From Chloroflexota bacterium (GTDB lineage: Bacteria > Chloroflexota > Anaerolineae > Anaerolineales > UBA4823), in contig JAKOUW010000190.1 in NCBI GenBank assembly GCA_029782365.1, positions 1-64,000 of the forward strand: 64,000 nt of DNA. The letters run 5' to 3'. Below, piece by piece: positions 49,712 through 59,215 of this stretch. A program made the position numbers and the translations under genes. Within the stretch, counting starts at the first letter, position 1. Each line of letters begins with the position of its first letter. The notes under the pieces are model-generated. The model was not told the DNA's origin, did no database searches, and saw only the letters and a list, made by a program, of their open reading frames with translations.

Positions 49712-50617
49712 ATGTCCCCTGAAACAACTCCCACCCTGCCGCGCCGGGCATTTGGCCAGACCGGGCTGACGGTCAGCCCGATCGGCTTGGGCGCTGGCCA
49801 ACTTGGCAGCATCCAGCTCGCCGAAAAAGACGCCGAACGCCTCCTGTTCACCGCCCTGGACAGCGGGATCAACCTGATCGATACCGCCCGCGGCTACGGC
49901 CTATCTGAAGAGCGCATTGGGCGCCTGCTTGCAGGCCGGCGGGCCGAGTTTGTGCTCTCCACTAAGGTAGGGTACGATGTGCCCGGCCTGAGCGACTGGA
50001 CGTACGACAGCGTGGCTGGCGGCATCGAGCGTGCTCTGCGCATGCTGCGCACCGATTGGCTGGACATCGTTCACCTGCATTCTTGCAGCCTGGACATCCT
50101 GCGCGAAGGCGGCGTGATACGCGCCCTTGAGCAGGCCCGCCAGGCAGGTAAGATCCGTGTCGCCGCTTATTCCGGCGAAAACGAAGCGTTGGAGTATGCT
50201 ATCCATTCCGGCGAGTTCCAAAGCGTGCAGTTTTCGCTCAACGTGTGCGACCAGCGCTGCCTGGATCATACCCTGCCGCTGGCTTCTGCGCACGGCTTGG
50301 GGGTGATTGCCAAGCGCCCGCTGGCCAACAGCTTCTGGCGTTATGAAGAACGGCCGGTTGGCAATTACGCCGAGCCGTACTGGCTGCGCGCCGCCGTGAT
50401 GGGCCTGGATCCTGGCGAAATGGGCTGGCAGGCCTTCGCCCTGCGTTTTAGCGCCTTCACACCCGGCGTGCATTCGATTATTATTGGCACCACCAATCCC
50501 CAGCACCTGCAAGAAAACCTGGCTCTGCTGGCCCAGGGCCCACTGCCCCCCGCGCAGTACCAGGCCGCACGGCAGGCCTTTCAACGCCACGACCAGGGCT
50601 GGGTAGGCCAGATTTAG
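49712..50617 (+). CDS. Aldo/keto reductase
   Basis: A 301-residue (beta/alpha)8 NADPH-dependent oxidoreductase. The catalytic tetrad is visible: Asp and Tyr in LIDTARGYGLSE, Lys in LSTKVGYD and His in IVHLHSC. GGAGG precedes the ATG. It ends 35 bases before metH, so it may be co-transcribed with the one-carbon genes, though no direct link is known. The substrate is not determinable. Confidence 0.88.
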   Translation: MSPETTPTLPRRAFGQTGLTVSPIGLGAGQLGSIQLAEKDAERLLFTALDSGINLIDTARGYGLSEERIGRLLAGRRAEFVLSTKVGYDVPGLSDWTYDSVAGGIERALRMLRTDWLDIVHLHSCSLDILREGGVIRALEQARQAGKIRVAAYSGENEALEYAIHSGEFQSVQFSLNVCDQRCLDHTLPLASAHGLGVIAKRPLANSFWRYEERPVGNYAEPYWLRAAVMGLDPGEMGWQAFALRFSAFTPGVHSIIIGTTNPQHLQENLALLAQGPLPPAQYQAARQAFQRHDQGWVGQI

Positions 50618-50652
50618 CCCGCGCCAACGGGCTCGGAGGAGACAGTTCGATC

Positions 50653-53600
50653 ATGGAACGTAAATATACTCGGCGGGGCTACCTCGACGCCCTGCAAAAA
50701 TATGTGCTGGTGTTCGACGGCGCCATGGGCACCAGCCTGCAAAAACAGAAGCTGAGCGCAGCCGATTTTGGCGGGGAGAGGACCAACGGCTGCAACGATT
50801 ACCTGGTGATCAGCAAACCGCAGGCCGTAGAGCGGGTGCACCGCTCTTTCCTGGAGGTCGGAGTGGATGTGCTGGAGACCGACACCTTCCGCTCCAACCG
50901 CCTGACCCTGGGAGAATACGGCCTGGGAGAGCGGGTGCTGGAGATCAACCAGGCCGCTGCCAGTCTGGCGCGCCGCCTGGCAGATGAGTACAGCACGCCC
51001 GGCCGGCCGCGCTTCGTGGCCGGCTCGATCGGGCCGTCAGGCAAATTGCCCTCGGCCAACGACCCCGAGCTTTCTAACATAGGTTTCGACGAGCTGGCAG
51101 ATATCTTTCGCGAGCAGGCGCTGGGGTTGATCCAGGGCGGTGTGGATGTGCTGCTGATCGAAACCTCGCAGGATATCCTGGAAGTCAAGGCGGCCATTGC
51201 CGGCATCCAACAGGCTTTTGAGCAGACCGGCGTTTATCTGCCGCTGCAGGCGCAGGTGACGCTGGATACCACCGGGCACATGCTGCTGGGCACCGATATG
51301 GCTGCCGCCCTGGCTATCCTGGAAGGGCTGCCGGTCGATGTCATTGGCCTGAACTGCTCCACCGGCCCCGAGCACATGCGCCAGCCGATCGCCTTCCTGG
51401 GCGAAAACACACCCCTGCCTGTCTCGTGCATCCCCAACGCCGGTCTGCCCCTGAACGTGGACGGCGAGGCGGTTTACCCGCTGGAGCCGGAGCCCTTTGC
51501 CGCCGCTCTGCTCGAGTTTGTGACAAAGAACCATATTTCGGTGGTCGGCGGATGCTGCGGCACGACTCCGGAACATCTCAAGCTGTTGATTGAAAAACTG
51601 CAAGCCTACGGCGAGCGCCTGCCCCACCCGCCCCGCCCGGTGGAATCCAGGCCGCGCCTCTCATCGTCGATGAGCGCCATCCCCATGCAGCAGGAACCCC
51701 CGCCGCTGCTTTTGGGCGAGCGGCTCAACGCCCAGGGCAGCAAGAAATTTAAGCGCCTGCTGCTGGCCGAAGATTACGACGCCATCCTGGAATTGGGCCG
51801 TGAGCAGGTGGAAGGCGGCGCGCACGCCCTGGATATCTCGGTGGCCGTCACTGAGCGCCAGGATGAGGCCAACCAGATGCAAAAGGTGGTCAAAAAGCTG
51901 GCGATGGGCGTGGATGTCCCGCTGGTGATCGATACCACCGAGCCTGAAGTGATGGAGACGGCGCTGAAGACTGCTCCTGGGCGCTGCATCCTGAACTCTA
52001 CCCACCTGGAGAGCGGCCGCGCCAGGGCCGACCGTGTGTTCGGGCTGGCCAAGGCGCACAACGCCGCCGTGCTGGTGCTGACCATCGACGAGGCCGGCAT
52101 GGCCAAATCGGCCGAGCGCAAGCTGGAAGTGGCTCAGCGCATCTACCAGATTGCTGTCGGGGAACACGGCCTGCGGCCCTATGACCTGGTGTTCGACGCC
52201 TTGACCTTCACCCTGGCCACCGGCGACGCAGAGTTTGCCAATTCAGCCCAGGAAACCCTCGAAGGCATCCGGCGCATCAAAGCCGGCCTGCCAGGTGTGC
52301 TCACCTCCCTGGGCGTCTCGAACGTTTCCTTCGGCCTCAGCCCGAGCGCCCGCCCGGTGCTCAACAGCGTGATGCTCTACCATGCTGTTCAGGCCGGCCT
52401 GGATATGGCCATCGTCAACGCCGCTCACATCACCCCCTATGCTGAGATCCCGGCGGAGCAGCGCGAGCTGGCAGAAGACCTGGTGTTTAACCGCCGCCCG
52501 GAGGCACTGGCGCGCTTCATACAGTATTTCGAGCAGCACGGCGGCGTCAGCCCCGAAAGCGCCGGCAGGAGCGATCCCACAGAAGGTATGAGCGCCGAGG
52601 AGCGCCTGCACTGGCGCGTGGTGCACCGCCACAAGGAAGGTGTGGAAGGCGATATCGATGCCATCCTGGCAGCGCGCAACGGCTCAAGCCAACATGAAGC
52701 GGCCATTCGCATCTTGAACGGTGTGCTGCTGCCGGCAATGAAAGAAGTGGGCGATAAGTTCGGCGCCGGGGAATTGATCCTGCCGTTTGTGCTGCAATCG
52801 GCGGAAGTGATGAAGAAAGCCGTGGCGCACGTCGAGCAGTTCCTGGAGCGCAAAGAGGGCGCCAGCAAGGGGCTGGTGGTGCTGGCGACCGTTTATGGGG
52901 ATGTGCACGACATCGGCAAGAACCTGGTCAAAACCATCTTATCCAATAACGGCTACAGCGTGATCGATCTGGGCAAGCAGGTGCCGGCCGAGACGATTAT
53001 CAGCAGGGCCGTCGAGGTGCAGGCCGATGCCATTGGGCTGAGCGCGCTGCTGGTCTCTACCAGCAAACAAATGCCGCTGATCGTCAACGAACTGCAGCGG
53101 CGCGGGTTGAAAATCCCGGTGCTGGTGGGTGGCGCCGCCATCAACCGCCGTTACGGCTGGCGCATCCTGTTCACCGAGAATGGCGAGATGTACACCCCCG
53201 GCGTGTTTTACTGCAAAGATGCCTTCGAAGGCCTGGCAACCATGGATGCTCTGAGCGCACCGGAAGGCCGCCAGCACCTGCTGGCTCAGCTCCAGCGCGA
53301 AGCTTTGCACGAGATGGGTCGCAGCGTAGCCGGCTCATCCGCCCCAGAGTCGCCGGCTCAGCGCTCCAACCTGCCGCCGGCTGAGATCATTCCCACGCCG
53401 TCTTCCTGGGGGGCGCGCGTGGTGCGGGAGATGCCGCTCGAGATCATTTTCCAACACCTGTTCAAAAACGAGCTCTTCAGGCTGTCGTGGGGCGCCAAGA
53501 ATGCCCACGGTGAGGAATGGGAAAAACTGCAGGCCGAATTCGAAGTGCGCCTGCAAGGCATGCAGCGCCAGGCTATGCGCGAAGGCTGGCTGCGCCCGCA

Positions 53601-54189
53601 GGCCGTGTATGGTTACTGGCCAGCCCAGGCGGATGGCGACGCGCTGGTCATTTATGATCCGGCCACACTCTCCAGCCGCCAGCCAGTCGAGATGGCCCGC
53701 TTTGTCTTCCCTCGCCAGCACTCCGGCGACCACCTTTGCCTGGCCGATTATTTTGCAGCGCGCGACTCTGGAAAAATGGATGTGGCCGCCTTCCAGGTGG
53801 TGACGGTCGGCCAGGCAGCCAGCGAGCGCTTCGAGCGCCTGCAGGCTGCCGGCGATTATTCCGAAGCCTATTACAGCCATGGATTGGCCGTACAGACCGC
53901 CGAAGCGACCGCAGAGTATCTGCACCGCCACATCCGCCGCGAGCTGGGGCTACCCCCCGGCCAGGGCAAGCGCTACTCCTGGGGCTACCCGGCTATCCCT
54001 GAACTGGACGATCACCGCAAGGTGTTTGACCTGCTGCCCGCCGAGAGCGAGCTGGGCATGAATCTGACCAGCGCTTTCCAACTGGTGCCGGAGCAGTCCA
54101 CGGCAGCTATCATCGTCCACCATCCCCAGGCCCACTATTTCAGCATCGGTGAAAGCCGGGTGGAACAATTGTTGAAGAGCCGGTCATAG
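50653..54189 (+). CDS. metH: Cobalamin-dependent methionine synthase
   Basis: 1178 residues, full length for MetH, with all modules in order. The homocysteine-binding domain has zinc cysteines (GLNCSTGPEH and GGCCGTTPEH). A pterin-binding domain (LLLGERLNAQGSKKFKRLL) is followed by a cap, then the B12-binding domain with D750-V-H752-D-I-G755, and the activation domain (RYSWGYPAIPELDDH). It transfers a methyl group from methyl-tetrahydrofolate to homocysteine. A GGAGGAG site precedes the ATG. A linker of about 25 residues rich in Pro and Arg joins the first two domains. Confidence 0.95.
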   Translation: MERKYTRRGYLDALQKYVLVFDGAMGTSLQKQKLSAADFGGERTNGCNDYLVISKPQAVERVHRSFLEVGVDVLETDTFRSNRLTLGEYGLGERVLEINQAAASLARRLADEYSTPGRPRFVAGSIGPSGKLPSANDPELSNIGFDELADIFREQALGLIQGGVDVLLIETSQDILEVKAAIAGIQQAFEQTGVYLPLQAQVTLDTTGHMLLGTDMAAALAILEGLPVDVIGLNCSTGPEHMRQPIAFLGENTPLPVSCIPNAGLPLNVDGEAVYPLEPEPFAAALLEFVTKNHISVVGGCCGTTPEHLKLLIEKLQAYGERLPHPPRPVESRPRLSSSMSAIPMQQEPPPLLLGERLNAQGSKKFKRLLLAEDYDAILELGREQVEGGAHALDISVAVTERQDEANQMQKVVKKLAMGVDVPLVIDTTEPEVMETALKTAPGRCILNSTHLESGRARADRVFGLAKAHNAAVLVLTIDEAGMAKSAERKLEVAQRIYQIAVGEHGLRPYDLVFDALTFTLATGDAEFANSAQETLEGIRRIKAGLPGVLTSLGVSNVSFGLSPSARPVLNSVMLYHAVQAGLDMAIVNAAHITPYAEIPAEQRELAEDLVFNRRPEALARFIQYFEQHGGVSPESAGRSDPTEGMSAEERLHWRVVHRHKEGVEGDIDAILAARNGSSQHEAAIRILNGVLLPAMKEVGDKFGAGELILPFVLQSAEVMKKAVAHVEQFLERKEGASKGLVVLATVYGDVHDIGKNLVKTILSNNGYSVIDLGKQVPAETIISRAVEVQADAIGLSALLVSTSKQMPLIVNELQRRGLKIPVLVGGAAINRRYGWRILFTENGEMYTPGVFYCKDAFEGLATMDALSAPEGRQHLLAQLQREALHEMGRSVAGSSAPESPAQRSNLPPAEIIPTPSSWGARVVREMPLEIIFQHLFKNELFRLSWGAKNAHGEEWEKLQAEFEVRLQGMQRQAMREGWLRPQAVYGYWPAQADGDALVIYDPATLSSRQPVEMARFVFPRQHSGDHLCLADYFAARDSGKMDVAAFQVVTVGQAASERFERLQAAGDYSEAYYSHGLAVQTAEATAEYLHRHIRRELGLPPGQGKRYSWGYPAIPELDDHRKVFDLLPAESELGMNLTSAFQLVPEQSTAAIIVHHPQAHYFSIGESRVEQLLKSRS

Positions 54190-54199
54190 GCAGGCGTGT

Positions 54200-56062
54200 A
54201 TGGACACCAATTCTTTTTTAACAAAGGTTGAAGGCAGGGGCAGCCCACTGCTGAGCGATGGCGCCATGGGCACCATGTTGAATGCCAGGAATATCCCCTT
54301 CGAGCAGTGCTTCGATAACCTCAACCTGTCCAATCCCGCTGTCGTTGCCGAGATTCACCGCGCTTATATCGAAGCCGGCTCGGATGTCATCCAGACCAAC
54401 ACCTTTGGCGCCAACCGCTACAAACTGGCCGCTCATGGACTGCAGGACAAAGTGGCAGCCATCAATCAGGCTGGCGTGGAACTGGTGCGGCGGGTGGCGC
54501 TGGCGGCGTTCAAAGAAGTGCTGATCGCCGGCGATATTGGCCCGCTGGGCGTGCGCATTGCCCCGTTCGGGCGCGTCAAGCCTGAGCAGGCGCGCCAAGC
54601 CTTTGCCGAGCAGATCCTGGCCCTGGCCGAGGCCGGCGCGGATCTGCTGATTGCCGAGACCTTTACTGACTTGAACGAACTTGTCGAAGCGATCGCCGCG
54701 GCGCGCCAGGTGTGCCGCCTGCCCATCGTCGCTTCGATGACATTCACACGCGATGACCGCACGCTGTTGGGAGAGTCCCCGGCCCAGGCGGCGCGCACGC
54801 TGCACAAAGCCGGCGCCGACCTGGTGGGCATCAATTGCTCCGGCGGCCCAGCGCAGATCTTCCGCATCTTGCGGCAGATGAGCCAGGCAGTACCGGAGGC
54901 GCGCTTTTCGGTGATGCCCAACGCTGGCTGGCCCGAGCAGACTGGCGGCCGCGTGATGTACCCTGCCAACCCGGAATATTTTGGCGATTACGCCCTGGCA
55001 TTTTGTGAGCTGGGCGCCAGCCTGGTGGGCGGCTGCTGCGGCACTACACCCCAACACATCGCCGCTATGCGCCGGGCGCTCGACCGCGAGCCGCGCGGCT
55101 GCAGTCCACTGCTGGCTGAGAGCACTGCGCCGCTGGAAAGCGATGATCGTCAGGCCTCTCCCCAGACCCCGACGCGCCTGGCGCAGAAGCTGGCCGAGAA
55201 AAAATTTATCATTTCAGTCGAAATGGACCCGCCGCGCGGTCTCTCGGCGCACAAGCTGCTGGCTGGCGCCAGCCTGCTGGCAGAGGCCGGAGCGGATGTG
55301 ATCAACATTGCCGACAGCCCCATGGCGCGCATGCGCATGAGCCCTTGGGCGGTGTGTGAGCTGGTGCAGCGCACCGTCAACATCGAAACCGTGCTGCACT
55401 TCCCCACCCGAGGACGCAACCTGCTGCGCGTCCAGGGCGACCTGCTGGCCACGCACGCATTGGGCATCCGCAACATTTTCGTGGTGATGGGCGACCCCAC
55501 TGCCATCGGCGATTACCCCGACGCCATGGACAACTATGACCTGGTGCCGTCCGGCCTGATTAAATTGGTCAAGCACCATTTCAACCTGGGCCTGGATCAC
55601 GCTGGGGTAGATATCGGCCAGCCGACCAGCTTTTTCGTGGGCGGCGCCCTGAACCTGACGCCGCAGGATGTGGAACAGGAGTTGAAGAACCTGCGGCGCA
55701 AAGTGAAAGCTGGGGTTGATTTTCTGCTCACCCAGCCGGTTTACCAGCCGGAAACAGCCGAGGCTTTCCTGAAGCGTTACGCCGAGCAGTACGGCCCGCT
55801 GGAAGTCCCGCTGCTCGCCGGGGTGCTGCCGCTTTACAGTGTGCGCCATGCTTTGTTCTTGCACAACGAAGTGCCCGGCGTCAGCATACCCGAGGCTTTC
55901 CGCCAGCGTCTGGAGCAGGCCGGTGACCTGGCCGCCCAGGCTGGCGTGGAAATTGCTGTGGAGCTGGTGGCGCAGATGAAATCTTGGGCGCAAGGCATTT
56001 ACCTGATGCCGCAGTTCAACCGCTATGACCTGGCGGCCGAGATCGTCGAACGGAGCAAATAA
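54200..56062 (+). CDS. Homocysteine S-methyltransferase/methylenetetrahydrofolate reductase fusion
   Basis: 620 residues. Residues 1-300 are a homocysteine methyltransferase domain (LSDGAMGTMLNARNIPFEQC, zinc cysteines in GINCSGGPAQ and GGCCGTTPQH). Residues 330-620 are a MetF-like reductase (FIISVEMDPPRGLSAHKLL, VVMGDPTAIGDYP, FLLTQPVYQPETAEAF). The layout matches YitJ of Bacillus. The gene starts ten bases after metH, so methyl-tetrahydrofolate supply and use are genetically linked. No S-box riboswitch fits in the short gap. Confidence 0.93.
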   Translation: MDTNSFLTKVEGRGSPLLSDGAMGTMLNARNIPFEQCFDNLNLSNPAVVAEIHRAYIEAGSDVIQTNTFGANRYKLAAHGLQDKVAAINQAGVELVRRVALAAFKEVLIAGDIGPLGVRIAPFGRVKPEQARQAFAEQILALAEAGADLLIAETFTDLNELVEAIAAARQVCRLPIVASMTFTRDDRTLLGESPAQAARTLHKAGADLVGINCSGGPAQIFRILRQMSQAVPEARFSVMPNAGWPEQTGGRVMYPANPEYFGDYALAFCELGASLVGGCCGTTPQHIAAMRRALDREPRGCSPLLAESTAPLESDDRQASPQTPTRLAQKLAEKKFIISVEMDPPRGLSAHKLLAGASLLAEAGADVINIADSPMARMRMSPWAVCELVQRTVNIETVLHFPTRGRNLLRVQGDLLATHALGIRNIFVVMGDPTAIGDYPDAMDNYDLVPSGLIKLVKHHFNLGLDHAGVDIGQPTSFFVGGALNLTPQDVEQELKNLRRKVKAGVDFLLTQPVYQPETAEAFLKRYAEQYGPLEVPLLAGVLPLYSVRHALFLHNEVPGVSIPEAFRQRLEQAGDLAAQAGVEIAVELVAQMKSWAQGIYLMPQFNRYDLAAEIVERSK

Positions 56063-56065
56063 AAT

Positions 56066-57490
56066 ATGCGCACGATGGAATTGGTCCTGGCTGGCGTGCT
56101 TGCTCTGCATTTGCTGCTGCCCCTGCTTGCTGGACGATGGGTCAAAGCCTTCAACCTGCTGCCAGTGGCGGCAGTGCTGGTGATGTTGGCCCAAATCCTT
56201 ATTGAAGGTTACCGCTGGCAAATGCTGCCGCTTTACGTACTTTCCCTACTCCTGTTAACGTTCAGCGTTTTGGGCTGGCTGCGCTACCCTTCAGCCGATC
56301 TTGCCGTGGAGCGCGTCAAAGGCTACCAGGCCTTTTTCCTGGTGATTCTCCTGCTGGCTGTCATCCTGGCCAGCGCGCTGCCGGCTGTTTTCCCAATCCC
56401 GAATCTGCCCGCGCCCAGCGGGCCATACCGGGTGGGCACCTTTTCCACCATGTTGGTGGATTCATCGCGCAAAGAGCTGTATTCGGGCAACCCGGACGAA
56501 GCCCGGCGTATCATGGTGCAGTTCTGGTACCCGGCAGTCCCGGCCTCCGGCGCGCAGCCAGGCCCCTGGATCGAGAACACCAACCTGGTCGGCCCTTCTA
56601 TTTCAAGATATTTGGGTTTTCCGCCCTTCCTGCTCGATCATATCATTTACGCCCGCAGCCATTCCTACCCCAATGCGGCCCTGTCGGATGCCCAGGCTAA
56701 GTATCCGCTCATCTTTTTCTCCCATGGTTGGAACGGCATCCGTGTGCAGAGCACCTTTCTGATGGAAGAGCTGGCCAGCCACGGTTACATTGTGGTCTCG
56801 ATCGATCACACCTACGGGGCGCGCATCGTGGTGTTTCCAGACGGCCGAGTCGCCGAAAACAACCCGTCAGCCCTGCCCAGCAGCCAACCCGATGAAATCC
56901 TTTTCCCTGCCGCCCATAAGCTGGTTGACCAGTGGGCCGGAGATATCGCCTTTGTGATGGACACGTTGACGCAGTGGAATCAAAGCGATCCGAGCGTTTT
57001 TTTTACCGGCCATTTAGACCTGGACAAAGTGGGCGCCTCTGGTCACTCCACCGGCGGCGGGGCGGCGATTGAATTTTGCGGCCGCGACCCGCGCTGCAAG
57101 GCCGGAGTGGGTCTCGATCCCTATCTGACGCCGGTCTCCGACAAAGTATTGGACGGCGGCGTTCGCCAGCCGTTTGTATTTTTATTCAGCGAAAAATTTC
57201 CCACGGCCCGCAACACACAGCTCTTCAGCCGCCTGGTGGCGCACTCGCCTCAGTCGCAGGAGATCAGCATCCGCGGCTCGGCGCATTATGATTTCACCGA
57301 TCTGCCGCTGTTGACGCCCCTGGCGCCTTACTTGGGACTGAAGGGCCCGATCAATGCCCAGCGCGTGCTGGGGATCGAGCGCGCCTTCACCCTGGCGCTG
57401 TTCGACAAAGCTTTGCGCGGCGGCACCGGCGCCATCTTGAAAGGTCCTTCAGCCGATTACCCGGAGCTGCAATTCGGCTTGCTACCCTGA
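56066..57490 (+). CDS. Membrane-anchored alpha/beta hydrolase, PAF-acetylhydrolase-like
   Basis: 474 residues. Four hydrophobic segments fill the first 115 residues. A PAF-AH-like hydrolase domain follows, with PLIFFSHGWNG, an oxyanion region, and the nucleophile elbow GHSTGG (S328). The catalytic Asp is probably in GVGLDPY and the His in SAHYDFTD. It starts three bases after the reductase fusion gene and so probably shares its message. A lipase or esterase acting at the membrane is inferred. Confidence 0.85.
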   Translation: MRTMELVLAGVLALHLLLPLLAGRWVKAFNLLPVAAVLVMLAQILIEGYRWQMLPLYVLSLLLLTFSVLGWLRYPSADLAVERVKGYQAFFLVILLLAVILASALPAVFPIPNLPAPSGPYRVGTFSTMLVDSSRKELYSGNPDEARRIMVQFWYPAVPASGAQPGPWIENTNLVGPSISRYLGFPPFLLDHIIYARSHSYPNAALSDAQAKYPLIFFSHGWNGIRVQSTFLMEELASHGYIVVSIDHTYGARIVVFPDGRVAENNPSALPSSQPDEILFPAAHKLVDQWAGDIAFVMDTLTQWNQSDPSVFFTGHLDLDKVGASGHSTGGGAAIEFCGRDPRCKAGVGLDPYLTPVSDKVLDGGVRQPFVFLFSEKFPTARNTQLFSRLVAHSPQSQEISIRGSAHYDFTDLPLLTPLAPYLGLKGPINAQRVLGIERAFTLALFDKALRGGTGAILKGPSADYPELQFGLLP

Positions 57491-57494
57491 AAGA

Positions 57495-57791
57495 TTAAAT
57501 CTGTTCCTGCGGCGCACAGCGTAAAACAATCGCACTCGCATCCAGCAGTTTTTGCATAAATTCTGTCGTATCGTTTAAGGCGGCTTCGGCAGGGATTTTG
57601 TAAGCGCTCTGCAAGCGCTCAGCTAACTGCTGGACAGTTTGTAAGCCGTCGATCCAGGCCCAAATCTTCGTGCCGATGTCGTTCAACACCATCACTTCGC
57701 CCGAATTGACCAGGACAACGATCGTCTGCCCGTCCACCTGGCGGTCAGCAACCTGGGGATGGAGCATGGGAAACTGTTGTACATCAATCAT
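57495..57791 (-). CDS. PqqD-type RiPP recognition protein
   Basis: A 98-residue PqqD fold, the module that binds RiPP leader peptides and presents them to a radical SAM enzyme. The typical strands VLVNSGEVMVLNDIGTKIW and the helix VQQLAERLQ are present. It overlaps the end of the HprK-like gene by eight bases and is the last gene of the RiPP cluster. The precursor peptide in this cluster carries the Y-x-x-P-x-I motif that such domains often recognise. Confidence 0.87.
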   Translation of the reverse strand: MIDVQQFPMLHPQVADRQVDGQTIVVLVNSGEVMVLNDIGTKIWAWIDGLQTVQQLAERLQSAYKIPAEAALNDTTEFMQKLLDASAIVLRCAPQEQI

Positions 57792-58602
57792 CGATCACCT
57801 CCCAAAATCCGGCGTCTTTCCGGAAATGAAGTTCTTTTATATTGGTTGTTTTTTCGATCTGGGCGCACACAGCCAGCACACGCTGAACCTGGAACGGATC
57901 TTCCATTACGAAGGGCACGCAGGCTGCCAGGCGAGCCATCGCCTCGGAGGGCAGCAAGGACTTCACAAAATGCTCTTTATCTTTGATGATCGAATAACAG
58001 CCACACAGTGGCGCGCTGGCGTTGGTGCGCGGCGCTTCCGGGAAGCGGCCGCGAAATGGCACACCGTACAACCAGGGCCGGCCGTTTTCGAAACCCAAAA
58101 TCACCATATCATCGCTCAAGATTATGCAGTCACGCTCCAGGGATAGGCGCGCCGCTGTCGTTTTGCCGGCTGTGGAATGTCCAAAGAACACGTACCCCTT
58201 GCCCCCTCGGATCACACCGCTGGCGTGCAAAAGTAAGCCGCCCTGCTCAAGACATTCCCAGGCGTACAGCACCCGGAAAAAATTCTCCGGATGTCCTTTC
58301 GGGTTCAAAGTAACCTCAGCCTGGCGAGCACGCAGATTGATCCAACCCTGTTCATAAAAGGATTTAAACTCGATCAATTCTTTTTTCCGACTGGTTTGTA
58401 CCTGCCAGACTGCATGATATTCTGGCGCTATAAACGGCGCAGCATCCTCAACCCGAATTTTGACCTGGATGCCAGCAGCAGCGCTTTGATCAGTAAACGC
58501 GGTGTAATTTTCAATAATTTGATCCCGCACCGCCTGCGGCAGTCCTTCCAGCTCAAGCTGGACCGGGATATGGGCAATGGAAATGTTGATGCAGTCTGCC
58601 AT
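57784..58602 (-). CDS. HprK-like kinase of the RiPP cluster
   Basis: 272 residues. The C-terminal two-thirds resemble the HPr kinase/phosphorylase fold: LLHASGVI (H126), the P-loop GHSTAGKTT (141-149) and LSDDMVIL (D164, D165). The N-terminal 100 residues are cluster-specific. No HPr or PTS gene is nearby. HprK-like proteins next to PqqD occur in lasso-peptide and radical-SAM RiPP clusters, where they may phosphorylate the peptide or an intermediate. This is inference by context. Confidence 0.85.
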   Translation of the reverse strand: MADCINISIAHIPVQLELEGLPQAVRDQIIENYTAFTDQSAAAGIQVKIRVEDAAPFIAPEYHAVWQVQTSRKKELIEFKSFYEQGWINLRARQAEVTLNPKGHPENFFRVLYAWECLEQGGLLLHASGVIRGGKGYVFFGHSTAGKTTAARLSLERDCIILSDDMVILGFENGRPWLYGVPFRGRFPEAPRTNASAPLCGCYSIIKDKEHFVKSLLPSEAMARLAACVPFVMEDPFQVQRVLAVCAQIEKTTNIKELHFRKDAGFWEVIDD

Positions 58603-58620
58603 CTGACCTCATGCAGCAAA

Positions 58621-59190
58621 TTATAAGATTAGCCTGGCCGCCCTCCAGGTGATCCAGGTGAGTAGGATCATGACCTGGCGTACACCGCGCCCTGCCATTC
58701 GGCGAACCATGCCGGGCTTGCGTAAGAATGCTGCGTGCAGACCAGAACAGCGCGCCAGGCAGCCGTTGACTACCTGTACAAATTTGGCGGTCATATCGAG
58801 TACTTTGCCGGCGCGCTCAACCTGACGTGCAATACCCAAAACCGAGGCACTGCTCATCACAGGATCTTCTTTGACCATCTGATCACCTTTGGTGATAATC
58901 AGCCAATCACTTCCAGCCAGGTCGACGCTCAGCACGCGGTGAATGATCGGCGTGGGAAGCGCTGCCCACAGGATTACATCGCCAGGGATGAGCTGCCGAG
59001 CTTCGGTTTTTTCCACTGCCACCCGGTCGCCTGGCGCCAGAAAAGGCAGCATACTGCCGGTGGTGACCGTGAAATGAACCCGCACCCCGTCTTGCAGACG
59101 AGATTGGATTAATTCCTGTACTGCTGATTGCAAAGAAAGCGATTCATCCAGGCCTGGTTTGCGCGGTTTGGCCTGCAAATTATCACCCAT
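58621..59190 (-). CDS. S24/S26 signal-peptidase-like protein of the RiPP cluster
   Basis: 189 residues. The active-site serine is S46 in TTGSMLPFLAPGDRV, and the second residue is most likely H84 in PIIHRVLSVD. A Ser-His arrangement is typical of the SipW/eukaryotic branch rather than the Ser-Lys bacterial type. The C-terminal 50 residues are basic and hydrophobic and may contact the membrane. It lies 25 bases downstream of the precursor gene and could cleave the leader. A role as leader peptidase is inferred, not shown. Confidence 0.82.
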   Translation of the reverse strand: MGDNLQAKPRKPGLDESLSLQSAVQELIQSRLQDGVRVHFTVTTGSMLPFLAPGDRVAVEKTEARQLIPGDVILWAALPTPIIHRVLSVDLAGSDWLIITKGDQMVKEDPVMSSASVLGIARQVERAGKVLDMTAKFVQVVNGCLARCSGLHAAFLRKPGMVRRMAGRGVRQVMILLTWITWRAARLIL

Positions 59191-59215
59191 TAGAAAGTGG
59201 TTGGTTGGTGAACGA

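Noticed and set aside
54190-54199. S-box or cobalamin riboswitch before the MetH-MetF fusion gene
   Set aside because: Only ten bases separate the genes, and the 35 bases before metH are also too short.
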